DNA of 33,192 bases from CAVQGZ01 sp964356295 (GTDB taxonomy: Bacteria > Actinomycetota > Actinomycetes > Jiangellales > Jiangellaceae). The notes under the pieces were generated by a model. That model was not told the DNA's origin, did no database searches, and saw only the letters and a list, made by a program, of their open reading frames with translations. Within the stretch, counting starts at the first letter, position 1. Each line of letters begins with the position of its first letter. Below, one piece after another: positions 9,201-18,900 of this stretch. The stretch spans positions 1 through 33,192 of the forward strand of contig CAYHHE010000025.1 of the NCBI GenBank assembly GCA_964356295.1, read 5' to 3'. A program made the translations under genes and the position numbers.

Positions 9201-12200
9201 CTGCGCGTGTCGAGGCTGAGCGGCCCGCTGCTCGACTTCGGCATCACGGTCGAGTCGGTGGCGCTGCACACCCACGCGGCGATCGACGCCACCGGCGTGA
9301 CCGGAGGCGGGGTGCAGATCCAGCTCACCAACCTGGCGGTGGCGGCCAGCGGTGCCTCCGGCGGCAACAGCATCGCCAGCGGCATCCTCGCCGACACCGG
9401 TCCGCAGCCGCCGAAGCCGACGTTCTCCCCCGCGCTGGCGATCCAGCAGCACGGCAACGAGCCGGTCCACGTCACGCTCCGCGCGGGCGACGGCGCGGGA
9501 CCGTGGTGGATCGCCATCCAGCGCGGCTTCGGCCCGCTCTACCTCGAGCAGATCGGCTTCGGCGTGCAGATGCCGCGGCAGCGGGTGGACAGCATCTCGC
9601 TGTTCCTCGACGGCTCGGTGTCGATGTTCGGGCTGACGTGCGCCGTCGACGACCTGCAGATCACCTACCTGGTGTCCAAGGATGACTTCTTCAACCCCAG
9701 CGCCTGGGACGTCGACCTCGCCGGGCTCACGGTCTCGGCCGACATGTCCGGCCTGGTCATCGCCGGCGGCCTGCTCAAGACGGTGTCGACCACCGGGGAC
9801 ACCGAGTACCTCGGCATGCTGCTGGCCCGCTTCGGCGTGTACGGGATCACCATCTACGGCGGGTACGGCGAGGGCACCGACCCCGGGACCGGTGAGCGCT
9901 TCGTGGCGTTCTTCGCCGTGGGCGCCATCGTCGGCCCCATCGGCGGGCCCCCGGCGTTCTTCCTCACCGGTATCGGCGGCGGCTTCGGGATCAACCGCGC
10001 CCTGGTCGTCCCGTCCGACCTGTCCACGTTCGGCGACTACCCCCTCATCCAGGCGCTGGACACCGCCGCCTCGCCCGGCAACCCGATGGAGCAGCTGCGG
10101 GCGCTCGGGGCGTACTTCCCGATGGAGCCCGGCACCTTCTGGTTCGCCGCGGGGCTGTCGTTCACCAGCTTCGTGATCGTCGAGGGCATCGCGGTCGTCG
10201 CTGTCGAGGTGGGCGACGGCCTGGACATCTCGCTGCTGGGGCTGGCGCGGGTGGCCCTGCCGCGGCCCGAGATCGCCCTGGTGTCGATCGAGCTCGCCCT
10301 GCTCGCAAGGTTCTCCTCCTCCGAGGGCGTGCTGTGGGTGCAGGGACAGCTCACCGACAACTCCTACCTGCTCTACCGCGACGTCAAGCTCACCGGCGGC
10401 TTCGCCTTCGTCATCTGGTTCGCCGGCCCCAACGCCGGCGAGTTCGTGCTCACGATGGGCGGCTACCACCCCGACTTCCAGCGCGCCGGCTACCCCGTGG
10501 TGCCTCGGCTGGGCATCAGCTGGTCGGTGAGCAGCGCGATCACCGTCACGGCCGGCGGGTACTTCGCTCTCACCTCCGAAGCGGTCATGGCCGGCGGCGA
10601 CTTCGAGGCCTCCGCGCGCTTCGGCCCGGCCTGGGCCGAGCTGTCGTTCGGCGCGCACGGGATCGTGTACTTCGACCCGTTCTTCTTCCGGGTCAACGCC
10701 TACGTCCACATCGCCGCCGGCGTCACCATCGACACCTGGCTCTTCGGCGAGATCACCATCTCGGTCTCCCTCGGCGCGCGCGTCATGGTCGAGGGGCCGG
10801 ACTTCCACGGCACCGCCACCGTCGAGGTCGGTCCGGTGGAGATCGAGGTCGAGTTCGGCTCCTCGGCCAAGCACGAGGACCCGGTGCTCAGCTCGACCGC
10901 CTTCATCGACAAGTACCTCGAGGCCGCGCCGAGCGGTGGGGCGCACGCCCTCACCGCCATCACCACGTTCGGCGCCCAGCCGTCGGGCAGCGGTGACCCG
11001 ACACCGGACGGCATGCCCGACCGGCCCTACGTCGTCGTCGCGGAGTTCGGTCTCATCCTGACCAGCGTGGTGCCCGCCGACCGGCACACCTACACCTCAC
11101 GGTCCGGCAGCAGCGTGTTCGAGGTGCCTGCCACGCTGCCCGCGTCGCGCACTCTCGGGGTGGCGCCGATGGGGCAGGGCGCGATGTCCCCCCGCATCTC
11201 CATGACCTGGGTCCTTCGGGGGTCCGACGACCCGCTCACCTTCCCGTTCACCGTCACCGCGCGGCCCTTCGGCTCCTTCCCGGTGGGGGTGTGGGGCCCG
11301 CCGCAGGACCAGGACAACCGACCCCTGCCCAAGGGCGAGGTGATCGACGCCCTCTGCGAGCTCGACCTCGCCGCCGTCGCGGCCATCTCCGCCGGCGGGC
11401 CGGAGATCCCTTACCACCAGGTCGAGATCAACGACCGGCGGCCGCTGCCGTTCAAGAGGCGACCCAGGGACGAGGACGCGATCCGGGCCGCAGGCACCCG
11501 GATCACCGCGCTGGTCACCCGACCGGCGGACATCGACGCCGCCTTCGCAGCCGCCGGGCTCTACCTCGCCTCCACCGCCAGCCCCACCGCGCTCGCGGCA
11601 CTGCGCGGCGAGCGCCAGACCCCGCCGATGGTCGGCGCCCTCGGCGAAGGGCTGGGCGAACGAACCCGCAGCGTCGTCCCGGCAAAGGGGACGGCGCCGG
11701 CCCGTCCGGCCGTGGACTCCTTCGTCCACCCGGCACAGGCCATCGCCGTGCTGCCCGCCAGCGGGGCCATCGCCCTCGCCGACGCCTCCCGCGCCGGCAC
11801 CCGGCCGAGGACCACGGTGCGCGAGTCGGCGGGGATGACCCGGATGGCCCCGCCGACGCTGGCCTCCGTCGAGGCCGGCCGGAGCGTGTCGATCGCTGCC
11901 GGGCTGGTCGTCGTGGAGCCACCGGCGGTCGCGTCGATGACCTCGCGGCGGCGCGGCACGCTGCTGCCCACCGGCGACGTCCCGCCCTCGGAGCACGCCC
12001 GCGGGGCACCGGCGCTGGTCGCCACCCGCGGTGGTGAGTCGCAGGGGCGGCTCGCTGCGTTCACCGCGGGGCTGCGGGCCGGCCGGCGGGTGGGCCGCGG
12101 CGCGCCGGGGGCCGTGCTCGACCCCGGCGACGTCGCAGTCCTGCGGCTGCCCAACGCCCGGCACGACGTCGGCCGCCACGAGGACCGGCCGCGCCTGGGC

Positions 12201-12965
12201 GTGAACGGTCCCGTCGTCCGGCTGGTCGCGGTCGCCGACGGCGGGCAGGTGGTGGCAGACCTCGTCGTCGACAAGGAGTGGCCGGTGGTGCGTGCCACCG
12301 AACGCATCGCCGTCGTCGCCCTCGGCGACCCCGACCCCTCCCGTCCCCTGTCCGAGGCCGGTCTGTGGGGATGGCACGCCGGTATGCAGCTGCCCTACGT
12401 CGGCTGGTCCACTGCGCTCGGCTCGGGATGCACCATCACCAGCCGCGGGGAGGGCATCCGCCGTCATCGGCAGCGTGGCAACGCCGGCTGGGTGGCCGGG
12501 GCCGAGCTGGCCCGAGGCGTCAGCACGGTCACGACGAGGTTCGCCGCGCCGGTGACCACCGTCGTCCTCGTGCTCGACGACCCCAACGCCTTCGGCGACG
12601 TGCAGGACGGCCGCGACCTGCTGCTCGCCCTCAGTGGCGCGGCTCGGGCCACCGACGCTGCCGGCCGGCCGCTTGCCCCGGACGTGCTCACCGGCGAGCA
12701 GCGCAACGTCGTCGCCTACGACGTGGTGCCCGAGCGCGGGGAGGACCGGGAGCCGCTCACGGTCACCGTCGCCAGCGATCTGGGCTGGTCGCTGGCCGGC
12801 GTCCTCGGGGCCGACGGCATGACCGCCGACCAGGCGCTGGCGATCATCACCCGGCGCGGCCTGGACGCCGCCACGAACCCCGTCGCCCAGAGCGGCCGAG
12901 GATCCACCCGGCTCGCCTGGCTGGGCCCCACCGCCCCGGACACGACCACCGCACAGGAGCGCTGA
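3210..12965 (+). CDS. Giant DUF6603-type protein (3251 aa)
   Basis: The N-terminal ~2050 residues repeat a pattern of amphipathic beta-sheet blocks separated by helices rich in Leu, Ala and Asp; I cannot match them to a named family. Residues ~2095-2555 match what I know of DUF6603: a glycine-rich GGFGINR near 2260, GGYHPDF near 2420 and YFALTSEAVMAGG near 2453. Residues ~2560-3251 are a further region with Pro/Arg linkers around 2820-2950. Residues ~920-1070 look like a decayed alpha/beta hydrolase without a GxSxG serine. There is no signal peptide, transmembrane segment or cell-wall anchor. The GTG at 3210 is preferred because it lies just after the previous stop; an upstream start at 3129 would overlap that gene by 74 bp and encode shadow sequence. 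The DUF6603 function is unknown. The next ATG overlaps this stop (TGATG), implying tight coupling. Confidence 0.85.
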   Translation: MSLRVEDLGVLGNLGIALGFLDTAGDPNPSWLGAPDESLQTMLSNQDQRDALVAFVDEALGGADRTTQDGVVWLPIVTIDDPAIEISVTLDERPEDYVALGLGVAISTTTPASRTTVSLTMFAAAKQNRHVDSVLLLGRVGGRLRLSTSVTVDSSTPVPGQAHLASIGLEVDVPTSDDDAPPSFGLTLTGLQLPGATSPRDLVVSAAGADQLDDALLDLILALVREQAAAAGGGSIEAVAGLLGLRPGAVPEFPIEQVLSQGVGALAAWARDLLTATASRQAWLDHLADLLEGTRVGDQVELTLGTATARLGVLVDTGPSGNPRLTPTLTGQLGSDDARVEATAQVCWIDLVTGQATALPALGLWAAVGHAGNRVLDVTTPSVARADTLRLGFALDADRRLTFVLAADQVRLGTRDYPVLDLTTPDAVMDAVGRAVEDVADDLLANLGDALATARVLLGLDPPPGHLDVPTVALADLLGDPVGTVAGYWQTLTTTHPDAVSAVLQTLRDAIADAGAIASAVTGSGSAADPWRVPLAGPVALHAWVDDAVVTIALAASTAVDSLGQRCTVIETQLAATLAEIDLGARTASLLTGVSGRLTARENGVVPHRVALSLAEDVEITSGPIGVRLAWTVTGGLTAAIDLPELALRIEDVTVPVSIPQVGPDGSVTLDAAGWDAVQLLLGHVAGLLPGTVRDLVDLLGWGPVTGRRLPVLRLADLVADAPAALASWLPGLVLSELGPDVMSLLADLVGAAGGVSGPLVGSGHPDDPIRLPLGPGLPEPAIWLPPSGLMPRVTDVPDALQRWRPGDPGLSPEALELALRSEAAVACDVADLVRGRSIAAGVAAMTQRWVGGDGRVAPPGTGPEGVGVVRAGVAAGQLLGLIDLETELGRTPSTVVYVDVGAQAWPGVSPGRRVDLTATGLEPSMITPPVAATGDWFVALGTRAASRLPSGDADGTAGQAGRLSRVLDAFAPLGDGLVVVALAGAGHAARVAVDAQRAVCDLLLVGTPLGPVALSALTSQPAADALRLLHRLLPPADENDPDDADLALGRHLVGVLVPLTELTDPAADLRAALTPAPATRAGLTVTAWCGEVTQPAVERAITAIVAAGLATRARERALTPLPPPSSVVGGLVLSVPPSITGTLLVEADARLTLAGFGRTTGLDPARSLRVRVWISDRLGWLVATPEQELRYVSVDVTVPLSEGAPAGTATITLHDARVLGQSWERLVVGAGDLDLPLLPEPRLLLATVVARLVADAASNPTAAALVDLGEALGLILRGGAVVDAFDQLVRDPSGLVATALGSARARLDDALGDLLGALGSAVDLDAGTVALVAGDPAAGRFGWAADVTVTPGASTGPALSGTVRFGPEESVGAAGGAQLVVTLAPFAVDLRWHHPGGSTDTVALWPSPDGDAIAALLVRAAPSVAGQVGLEIMRRADASAQPVIDAALDAFGMLTGAAGDTARAVRPLAGFVTDPAGWLRNAESLGTSAPKVQALLDALRPLLGLPGTAGEPLVFTTGVALAVWPDGGGVRLEVTADSSLFTPTGGATGRLVGGVAAGLAIGPNGPLRPSLSVHVGLDGADPGRQAAHVSLGDTGITVLLRPTTGADIPLVPFAGLGGLAAAAQAALPFLLDRLAAVPGDVGDAVGTTGDALGLRIDDGGGRRFDAAALSAWALDPVASLTVALPSILSTGLTTLAPMVEGIVPDGVAISADGNALSVTVGDLALTWTPAEHRVDLTGTDVALPGIESLSFGATLTAGGLDELTVTLGPAAIDTGGVVIRPYLQVAAGNAGVGGAAVAVGLAVDDTRRFAARWLLDPSSFALVAGDGPLVGIDATTDSVAVALRVVEAVIDLVAAVALATDAVADLLDTSIGGGTVSDLLQDVLLDGDDLLAGAFDPDTLVDRVLALVENLAGAGLSVTVDGLTISMLERDDVIGLELGLVDRLELVGGDVTLSLETDDSWIEGAPSGTGGVFVGAVSTAGGTLSFTPSLAVDGLGLRVSRLSGPLLDFGITVESVALHTHAAIDATGVTGGGVQIQLTNLAVAASGASGGNSIASGILADTGPQPPKPTFSPALAIQQHGNEPVHVTLRAGDGAGPWWIAIQRGFGPLYLEQIGFGVQMPRQRVDSISLFLDGSVSMFGLTCAVDDLQITYLVSKDDFFNPSAWDVDLAGLTVSADMSGLVIAGGLLKTVSTTGDTEYLGMLLARFGVYGITIYGGYGEGTDPGTGERFVAFFAVGAIVGPIGGPPAFFLTGIGGGFGINRALVVPSDLSTFGDYPLIQALDTAASPGNPMEQLRALGAYFPMEPGTFWFAAGLSFTSFVIVEGIAVVAVEVGDGLDISLLGLARVALPRPEIALVSIELALLARFSSSEGVLWVQGQLTDNSYLLYRDVKLTGGFAFVIWFAGPNAGEFVLTMGGYHPDFQRAGYPVVPRLGISWSVSSAITVTAGGYFALTSEAVMAGGDFEASARFGPAWAELSFGAHGIVYFDPFFFRVNAYVHIAAGVTIDTWLFGEITISVSLGARVMVEGPDFHGTATVEVGPVEIEVEFGSSAKHEDPVLSSTAFIDKYLEAAPSGGAHALTAITTFGAQPSGSGDPTPDGMPDRPYVVVAEFGLILTSVVPADRHTYTSRSGSSVFEVPATLPASRTLGVAPMGQGAMSPRISMTWVLRGSDDPLTFPFTVTARPFGSFPVGVWGPPQDQDNRPLPKGEVIDALCELDLAAVAAISAGGPEIPYHQVEINDRRPLPFKRRPRDEDAIRAAGTRITALVTRPADIDAAFAAAGLYLASTASPTALAALRGERQTPPMVGALGEGLGERTRSVVPAKGTAPARPAVDSFVHPAQAIAVLPASGAIALADASRAGTRPRTTVRESAGMTRMAPPTLASVEAGRSVSIAAGLVVVEPPAVASMTSRRRGTLLPTGDVPPSEHARGAPALVATRGGESQGRLAAFTAGLRAGRRVGRGAPGAVLDPGDVAVLRLPNARHDVGRHEDRPRLGVNGPVVRLVAVADGGQVVADLVVDKEWPVVRATERIAVVALGDPDPSRPLSEAGLWGWHAGMQLPYVGWSTALGSGCTITSRGEGIRRHRQRGNAGWVAGAELARGVSTVTTRFAAPVTTVVLVLDDPNAFGDVQDGRDLLLALSGAARATDAAGRPLAPDVLTGEQRNVVAYDVVPERGEDREPLTVTVASDLGWSLAGVLGADGMTADQALAIITRRGLDAATNPVAQSGRGSTRLAWLGPTAPDTTTAQER

Positions 12966-14926
12966 TGCCGACAACCGGTCACTTCATCCTGCGCTCCAGT
13001 GTCCTGCCGCCGGTCACCGCCGGCTCCTACGAGCTCGTCAGCGGCCAGGACGGCACCCCGTTCCCGGTCAGCACCCAGCGCACGAACGTCACCGTCAGCG
13101 CACCGCGCTACACCATGCCCACCGACCAGATCCTCTCCAGCTTCCCGCCGGCCAACGCCGAGGGCGCGTTCGGGGACCGGCTGCCGCAGATCGTGCTCAA
13201 GCGCCGAACGCTGCCCTGGGAGCGCAACCCGTTCGGCGGTGTGCAGCCCGTGACGACGCCCTGGCTCGCACTCGTCGTGGTGGCCGAGGGTGAGGCGGAG
13301 CTCTCGGCTGCCCCCCGTCCGGTCGCCGAGTGCGTCACGCCCGGGGTCGCGCTGCCCAACCCCGGCGACCGGGACGTCGAGCAGGGGTACTGCCTGACCG
13401 TCACCGAGACCGTCCTCCGCAAGATCTTCCCCTGCCAGGAGGACCTGGCGCTGCTCACCCACGTGCGCGAGGTCGACATCAACGACACCGAGCTCGCCAA
13501 CGGTGACGACGACGGCTTCCTCGCTGTCGTGCTGGCCAACCGGCTGCCGGTGTTCGACGCGGCGAACCAGGCGCCGGTGCGCTACCAGGCCTGCCTGGTC
13601 AACCTCGAGGGGCAGCTGCAGGAACTGCCGCCGCCGAGCCCGCCGGTACCGGAGTTCTCCTTCGAGCTGGCCCAGGACTGGAGCGTGCTGGCCACGATCG
13701 CCGAACACCCCGACGTCTACGTCGCAGGTGGGGCGCGGTTCGAGGCGTCGCCGCGCGACGGCATCACCGTCCGCGAGCAGCCGACCGGCGGGGCCGCTCT
13801 CGACGGGACCGCAGCAGTGGCCGCGCGGTCGGCGGCGTCGCACTGGTCGGTGAGCAGCCCGGCCCAGGCCACCGCGGCGATCACCGCCGCTGCCGCGGAC
13901 CCGAACGCCGCGTCCGTCGTCCGCGACGCGATGAAGGCGGGCTTCCACTACCCGATCTCCATCTATGCCCAGGAACGGGTGCTGTCGTTCCCGGTGCTGG
14001 CGCACTGGTCGTTCACCACGAGCGAGGGCGCGACCTTCGAGACCCTCATGCAGGACCTCGACGTCGGGCTGCTCGGCACCCTGCCGGTGCTCGACCCGGC
14101 CACCCCGCCCGCGCCGACCCCGACGACGGTGGTCGCCACCGGGCACCTGCGGCTCGAGCACCGCACCCGCCGCGGGGACGCCTCGCAGACGTGGTACCGC
14201 GGCCCGTTCGTCCCCCATCCCACCGACCGTGAGCAACCGCGTCAGGACGGCCTGCTCAGCGTGGCGCACAGCGCCGACCATCTGCGCCGGGTGGTCCCGG
14301 ACGGGCGGGAGGACCTCAGCTACGCCGCGGCGTTCGAGATCGGCCGGCTGCTGGCGCTGTCCCAGCTGTCGGTGACCGCGAGCCTGCTGCGGTTCCGGCA
14401 GGACCAGTTCGGTGTCGCCCGGCTGCGCGCCCTGGCCAAGGACGCGCTGCCCTGGGTGATCGACATCCCCTTCGGAGCCCGCGACCTCGGGCACCTCGTG
14501 TCGACCTTCGTCGTCGACCAGCTCTCCCGAGAGCCGGTCGCGTTCGCCGGGCCGACCCGGCCGGTGGCCGACCCCGGCCGCCCCATCGAGGGGCTGTCCG
14601 GGCTCAGCCCGCGGGCGCTGGACGAGCTGGTCGCTCGAGGTCTGGGCCTGGACCTGGCCGCGCTGGACAAGGCCAGCCAGACCGTCGGCGTCGTGGCGGC
14701 GCTGGGGAGCACCGCCGTCCCGGTCGCGCAGCGCGACGGTGTCGACGAGACCACCTTCGCCGCACTGCAGGACGGTCTGACGTCGCAGGTGCGGCGGCTG
14801 GCCGAGATGGCCGTCCCCGGCATCAGCACACCCGAACCCGGCGGACCGGTGCTCAGGGCCGATGCGCAGCGCCCTCGCGACGCCCTCGACGACCTCATCG
14901 ACGCTCTCGAGGAGGAGGCACGATGA
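12965..14926 (+). CDS. Uncharacterised operon protein (653 aa)
   Basis: I do not recognise a characterised family. The ATG at 12965 overlaps the giant gene's TGA by one base. The protein starts with a beta-rich block (GHFILRSSVLPPVTAGSYEL at residues 3-22), followed by a segment with WERNPFGGVQPVTTPWLALV near 80-100. Residues ~340-430 are another beta block, and residues ~450-475 carry a striking helix DLSYAAAFEIGRLLALSQ followed by LLRFRQDQFGVARL. No catalytic motif, signal peptide or membrane segment is visible. The length and mixed composition suggest a soluble structural or assembly protein (inference). It is the third gene of the coupled unit and its stop overlaps the next start as ATGA. 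Confidence 0.85.
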   Translation: MPTTGHFILRSSVLPPVTAGSYELVSGQDGTPFPVSTQRTNVTVSAPRYTMPTDQILSSFPPANAEGAFGDRLPQIVLKRRTLPWERNPFGGVQPVTTPWLALVVVAEGEAELSAAPRPVAECVTPGVALPNPGDRDVEQGYCLTVTETVLRKIFPCQEDLALLTHVREVDINDTELANGDDDGFLAVVLANRLPVFDAANQAPVRYQACLVNLEGQLQELPPPSPPVPEFSFELAQDWSVLATIAEHPDVYVAGGARFEASPRDGITVREQPTGGAALDGTAAVAARSAASHWSVSSPAQATAAITAAAADPNAASVVRDAMKAGFHYPISIYAQERVLSFPVLAHWSFTTSEGATFETLMQDLDVGLLGTLPVLDPATPPAPTPTTVVATGHLRLEHRTRRGDASQTWYRGPFVPHPTDREQPRQDGLLSVAHSADHLRRVVPDGREDLSYAAAFEIGRLLALSQLSVTASLLRFRQDQFGVARLRALAKDALPWVIDIPFGARDLGHLVSTFVVDQLSREPVAFAGPTRPVADPGRPIEGLSGLSPRALDELVARGLGLDLAALDKASQTVGVVAALGSTAVPVAQRDGVDETTFAALQDGLTSQVRRLAEMAVPGISTPEPGGPVLRADAQRPRDALDDLIDALEEEAR

Positions 14927-15948
14927 AGCTCGACGCGAAGGCCATGCTCGAGCAGGCGAAGACGGCGTCGATCTCGATCCTGGACGACCTGGTCGAGACC
15001 GACCCCGGCGACGGCGACCACGTCGTGCCGGGTGAGCTGCGCCGGTTCCTGGCGAACCTGCGGCTGCTCACGGGTGTGCCGTTCAGCTACCTCGTGCCGG
15101 ACGCCGACCTGCTGCCCCCCGAGTCGATCCGCTTCTTCTACCTCGACCGCAACTGGACCGATGCGCTCGTCCAGGGCGCGCTGTCGGTGGGCACGGTGAC
15201 GACCACCGACCGCGCCCAGCTGGAGACGGTCTACCCCACGCTGCGCGACGAGGTCGACGAGACCGAACGCACCATCCGCACCCCCCTGGGCGAGGACCGC
15301 CTGGCCGACGCAGGCGGCACGATCACCGGCTTCCTGCTGCGATCGCGGGCCGTCTCCGGCTGGCCCAACCTGCACGTACGCGCCTACCGGGTGGACGTCC
15401 TGCCCGACGACGCGCTCAGCACCGTCGCCGAGTCCGACCCCAACCGCATGAAGGTGCTGCGGATGGAGCGCCTGGCGCCGGCGGTCCTGCTGGTGCTCAT
15501 CGACGGCGTCCCGGAGGTCGTGCACATCGAGGAGCCCCGGCAGGGCATCCAGTTCGGCGCCCGCATGGACACTGACGCACCCCCGCAGGCCCGCACCGCC
15601 GAGGTCCACCTTCGTGACGTGACCACCGGCCTGCCGCTCGAGCCCGAGACCAGCGTCCCGGTGCCGTTCCGGGCGGACGCGCCCGGCGTCATCGACCTGG
15701 GACGGCTGCGCGACCGGATGGCGCAGGTCGCCGCCACCAAGATGACCACGCCCACCCCGCCCACTCACGAGGTCGCCCTGCAGCTGCTGCGCTTCCCGTA
15801 CCGCCAGGTGTTCGGCGACCCGGAGGACCGCGAGGCGGTCAAGTTCTTCGACCTCGACACCTTCCACGTCACCACCAGCCTGCAGCAGTGGGAGGTCGAG
15901 CTGACAGCGCAGGTCGACGCGCACCGGGACCGGGGGAACCAGCCATGA
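14923..15948 (+). CDS. Uncharacterised operon protein (341 aa)
   Basis: I do not recognise a characterised family. The ATG at 14923 overlaps the previous stop (ATGA). Residues ~53-90 form the most distinctive block: PFSYLVPDADLLPPESIRFF followed by YLDRNWTDALVQGALSVG, a helix-rich stretch with many aromatics that looks under strong selection. Residues ~140-190 contain GWPNLHVRAYRVDVL, then a mixed alpha/beta region; the C-terminus includes QLLRFPYRQVFG. No signal peptide, membrane helix or catalytic signature is seen. Its small size relative to its neighbours would suit an adaptor or capping subunit (inference only). Its stop overlaps the next ATG at 15945 as ATGA. Confidence 0.85.
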   Translation: MKLDAKAMLEQAKTASISILDDLVETDPGDGDHVVPGELRRFLANLRLLTGVPFSYLVPDADLLPPESIRFFYLDRNWTDALVQGALSVGTVTTTDRAQLETVYPTLRDEVDETERTIRTPLGEDRLADAGGTITGFLLRSRAVSGWPNLHVRAYRVDVLPDDALSTVAESDPNRMKVLRMERLAPAVLLVLIDGVPEVVHIEEPRQGIQFGARMDTDAPPQARTAEVHLRDVTTGLPLEPETSVPVPFRADAPGVIDLGRLRDRMAQVAATKMTTPTPPTHEVALQLLRFPYRQVFGDPEDREAVKFFDLDTFHVTTSLQQWEVELTAQVDAHRDRGNQP

Positions 15949-18900
15949 GTGACATCGACCCCCAGCGGCTTCGCGTCGCGATCGGCTCCAAGAGGTTCCT
16001 CGCCGCCAGCCGCGCGCACGCCTCCATCGGCGAGATCGCCACCTGGGACCCCCAGCTGGTCCGCGAGCTCCGCCTGCTGGTGCCGATCGACGTGCAGGCG
16101 CTCTACGTCGAGCCCGGCGGCACCGAGGCGATGGTGCGGCTGCCGTTGCTGCTCGCCGACCCCACAGCGCCGGCGGGCACCGACCCCGACAAGGCGATGC
16201 CCGACCTCTTCGACGAGGGCACGCCGCGACCTGCAGGGGTTCACCTGCACTGGGCGATGCCCGACGCGCTGCTGCGCGGTCGGCTCACCGAGCAGCCGGA
16301 CCGTACCCGCAACCGGCTCGGCCTGCCGCCGCTTCCCGACCGCTGGGTCGTGCTGCGACTGGTCCCCGAGGTCGGGCGGAACCAACCGCACATCACCGGA
16401 TGGGTGCTCGAAGCCGAGCGAGCCGCGGTGGTCCCGCTGCGGGACTGGTCCCCAGGCTCGCCCGCCGCCGCGGCCGCCGAACCCACCGGGGTCGTCCTGA
16501 CCCCGGCCGAGCTCACCGGCACGGTCGGCGGATCGGCGGTCTGGGCCAGCGTCTACGACGCTGTCGGCAACCGGTTCGCCTTCCACGACCCGCTGGACGA
16601 CCTCGACGAGCTCGCGCCCAACGGCGTCGACCAGGACGCGATCGCCTACCTGGTCGCCGGCTGGTGGCAGGACCCGGCTTCGGACCCGTTGGACAGTGCC
16701 CGCAGCGCGAACAGCCTGTCCGAGCTGCTCGACACGCTGCGGTGGCGCCTCCTGCCCGACTGGGGCGACGCCCGCTACCTCGAGGAGTACAACGCCTCGC
16801 TGGAGGCGATGCGTGGCCCCCTCGGACTGACGGTGCAGGGTCGCTTCACCCGGCGAGAGGCGTCGAGGTTCTCAGGCCCAGCGGCCGCATCGACCACATC
16901 GGCGACCGGGCTCGAACCGAGCGACCACGTACTCACCGCACGTTCCGATGTCGTCGCATCGTCGGCCTACGCGATCGACGCCATCCACCGCTACGTCAGC
17001 ACACCGTGGCACCTGCGGTCCTGCCTGCTCCACGGCGCCGTCTACGGCGTCCCGGTGCGCTCGACCCCGAAGGTCGACCGCCGACCGCCGGCCAAGGCGG
17101 CACGGCTGGCGCTCGGCGAGCACGACGGTGACGTGCTTGCAGCGCTGGCCAGCGTCCCGTCCGCACCCGCATCGCAGCGGCGCGACACCGAGCGGCTGCT
17201 CGAGGCGTTCACCGCCCAACGGCTCAACCGGATCGGGACCCCGGAGGGCATCGTCGAGATCGAGGAGGTCGAGCACTCCCGCGCCTTCACCTCGCTGCCT
17301 GCCGGCATATCCGGCACCGACCGGTTCCTGCAGCGCGCCGAACCCGGACGCGCCGGTGGCAGCACGCTGGGTCCGACGTCGGGGTCGGTGGGACGCGGGA
17401 CGACCGCGACGCGCAAGGGAGCGCGGACCACGGGACAGGTGGCCAGCGCCGGGTCGACCTCCGGCAGCCGGCTCGCGACCGACATCTTCTACGCCTTCGA
17501 CAGGCACGACCTGGTGGTCGCGGCCTACGACCAGATCCTCGACCACCAGTGGCAGCGCCGACCCGTCACGATGGCGGCCACCGAGCCTCGGGTCGTCGAC
17601 CGCCCGGCGATCCGGCACTCCTTCCCGGCCGACCCGATGGTCGCCGTCCGGGGGGCCGGGCGAAGCCTGCGGCACGCCAACGACGGCCGCGCCTCCGCAG
17701 ACGGCAAGCTGACGTGCCGATGGCCCACGCAGGTGATGGACGAGGCCCAGGGCGCGCTGAAGGGCTCGGCGCTCGTCCCCACCTTGGACAACGGCGCCGT
17801 GCCCCCGGAGATCCTGGCGCTGGCCCGCGAGGTGGCGCTGCACGACCCGTACCACACGTCGTGGCTCGCTGCGGCGGCCGCGCCCACGATCGGTCTCGGC
17901 ACACCCACCGGCGTCGGTGTCGTGCGGGAGCGGTTGCTCGCCGAGGCCGCGATCCGGTTCGGGGCCGACGCCACCTACGACGGCGCCACCGCCGCATTCG
18001 GCACCCTGGGTCCCGCGCAGCCCCCGGTCATCGGCCCTGGGGGAGAACCCGCAGGCGGGGCCAGTGCCCAGCCGATCACCCAGCCAAGGATCACCGCGGT
18101 CCAGCTCTCCGACCGGGTGCACTCGTTCTCCCTGGTCAAGGGCGCCGACCCCGACCCGGTCGGGGTCACCTGCTGGGCGCAGCCGTGGGTCCCGCTCTGG
18201 CTGGAGTGGGAGGTGGCGCTGACCGGCCCGGGCACGCCGTCCATCGACGGCTGGAGCCTGGGGACGGTCGACCTCGAGGGCGCCGGCCGCGACGGCGGGG
18301 CCCTGACCACGACAGAGGTGCGCGGGCGCGCCATCCTCACCGCCGGTGCGGCGACGACGCTGCGCAGTGCGGTCGTCGACTGGTTGGCAGCCGAGCAGGC
18401 CCGCGACGACGCGGACCCGATGGCCAGCCAGGCCACCGACGAGCAGGAGGCCGCCCTGGCGGCCCTCGCCAACGCCGTCACCCGCAGCGACGTCGTGACC
18501 GCGGCGCTCGACGGCGTGCGCACCCAGCTGCTCGGCATCCCCTACCGCGACGGGGTGCGTCGGGTGGCCAACGGCTCGGGCAGCACCGAGCCGACGCCGC
18601 TGGGACCGCCGACCCTGCTGATGGCAGGCAGCCTTCGGCTCAGCCGGGCCCGGCTGGTGGACGCCTTCGGCCGGGTCCTCGACCTGCCGGTGGACCAGGT
18701 GGCGGTCACCGTCCGCGACGCGGTCGACGACAAGCCCGGCGCCCTCGCTGTGCCACCGCGGCTGACCCGTCCGGCACGCTGGCAGTGTCGGCTGGTCGAC
18801 GCCGCCACCGTGGTCGGCGCGGAGGGGGTGGAGGCCCGGGTCGACCAGGTCGACGCGACCCTTCAGGTCAACCCGGTCGCCGGCTTCCTGCTCCCGGACC

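Noticed and set aside
8247..11087. A 946-codon open frame on the minus strand opposite the giant gene
   Set aside because: It is rich in Arg, Gly, His and Asp, has no family motif, and mirrors a clearly structured plus-strand protein. Long antisense frames are expected in DNA this GC-rich.
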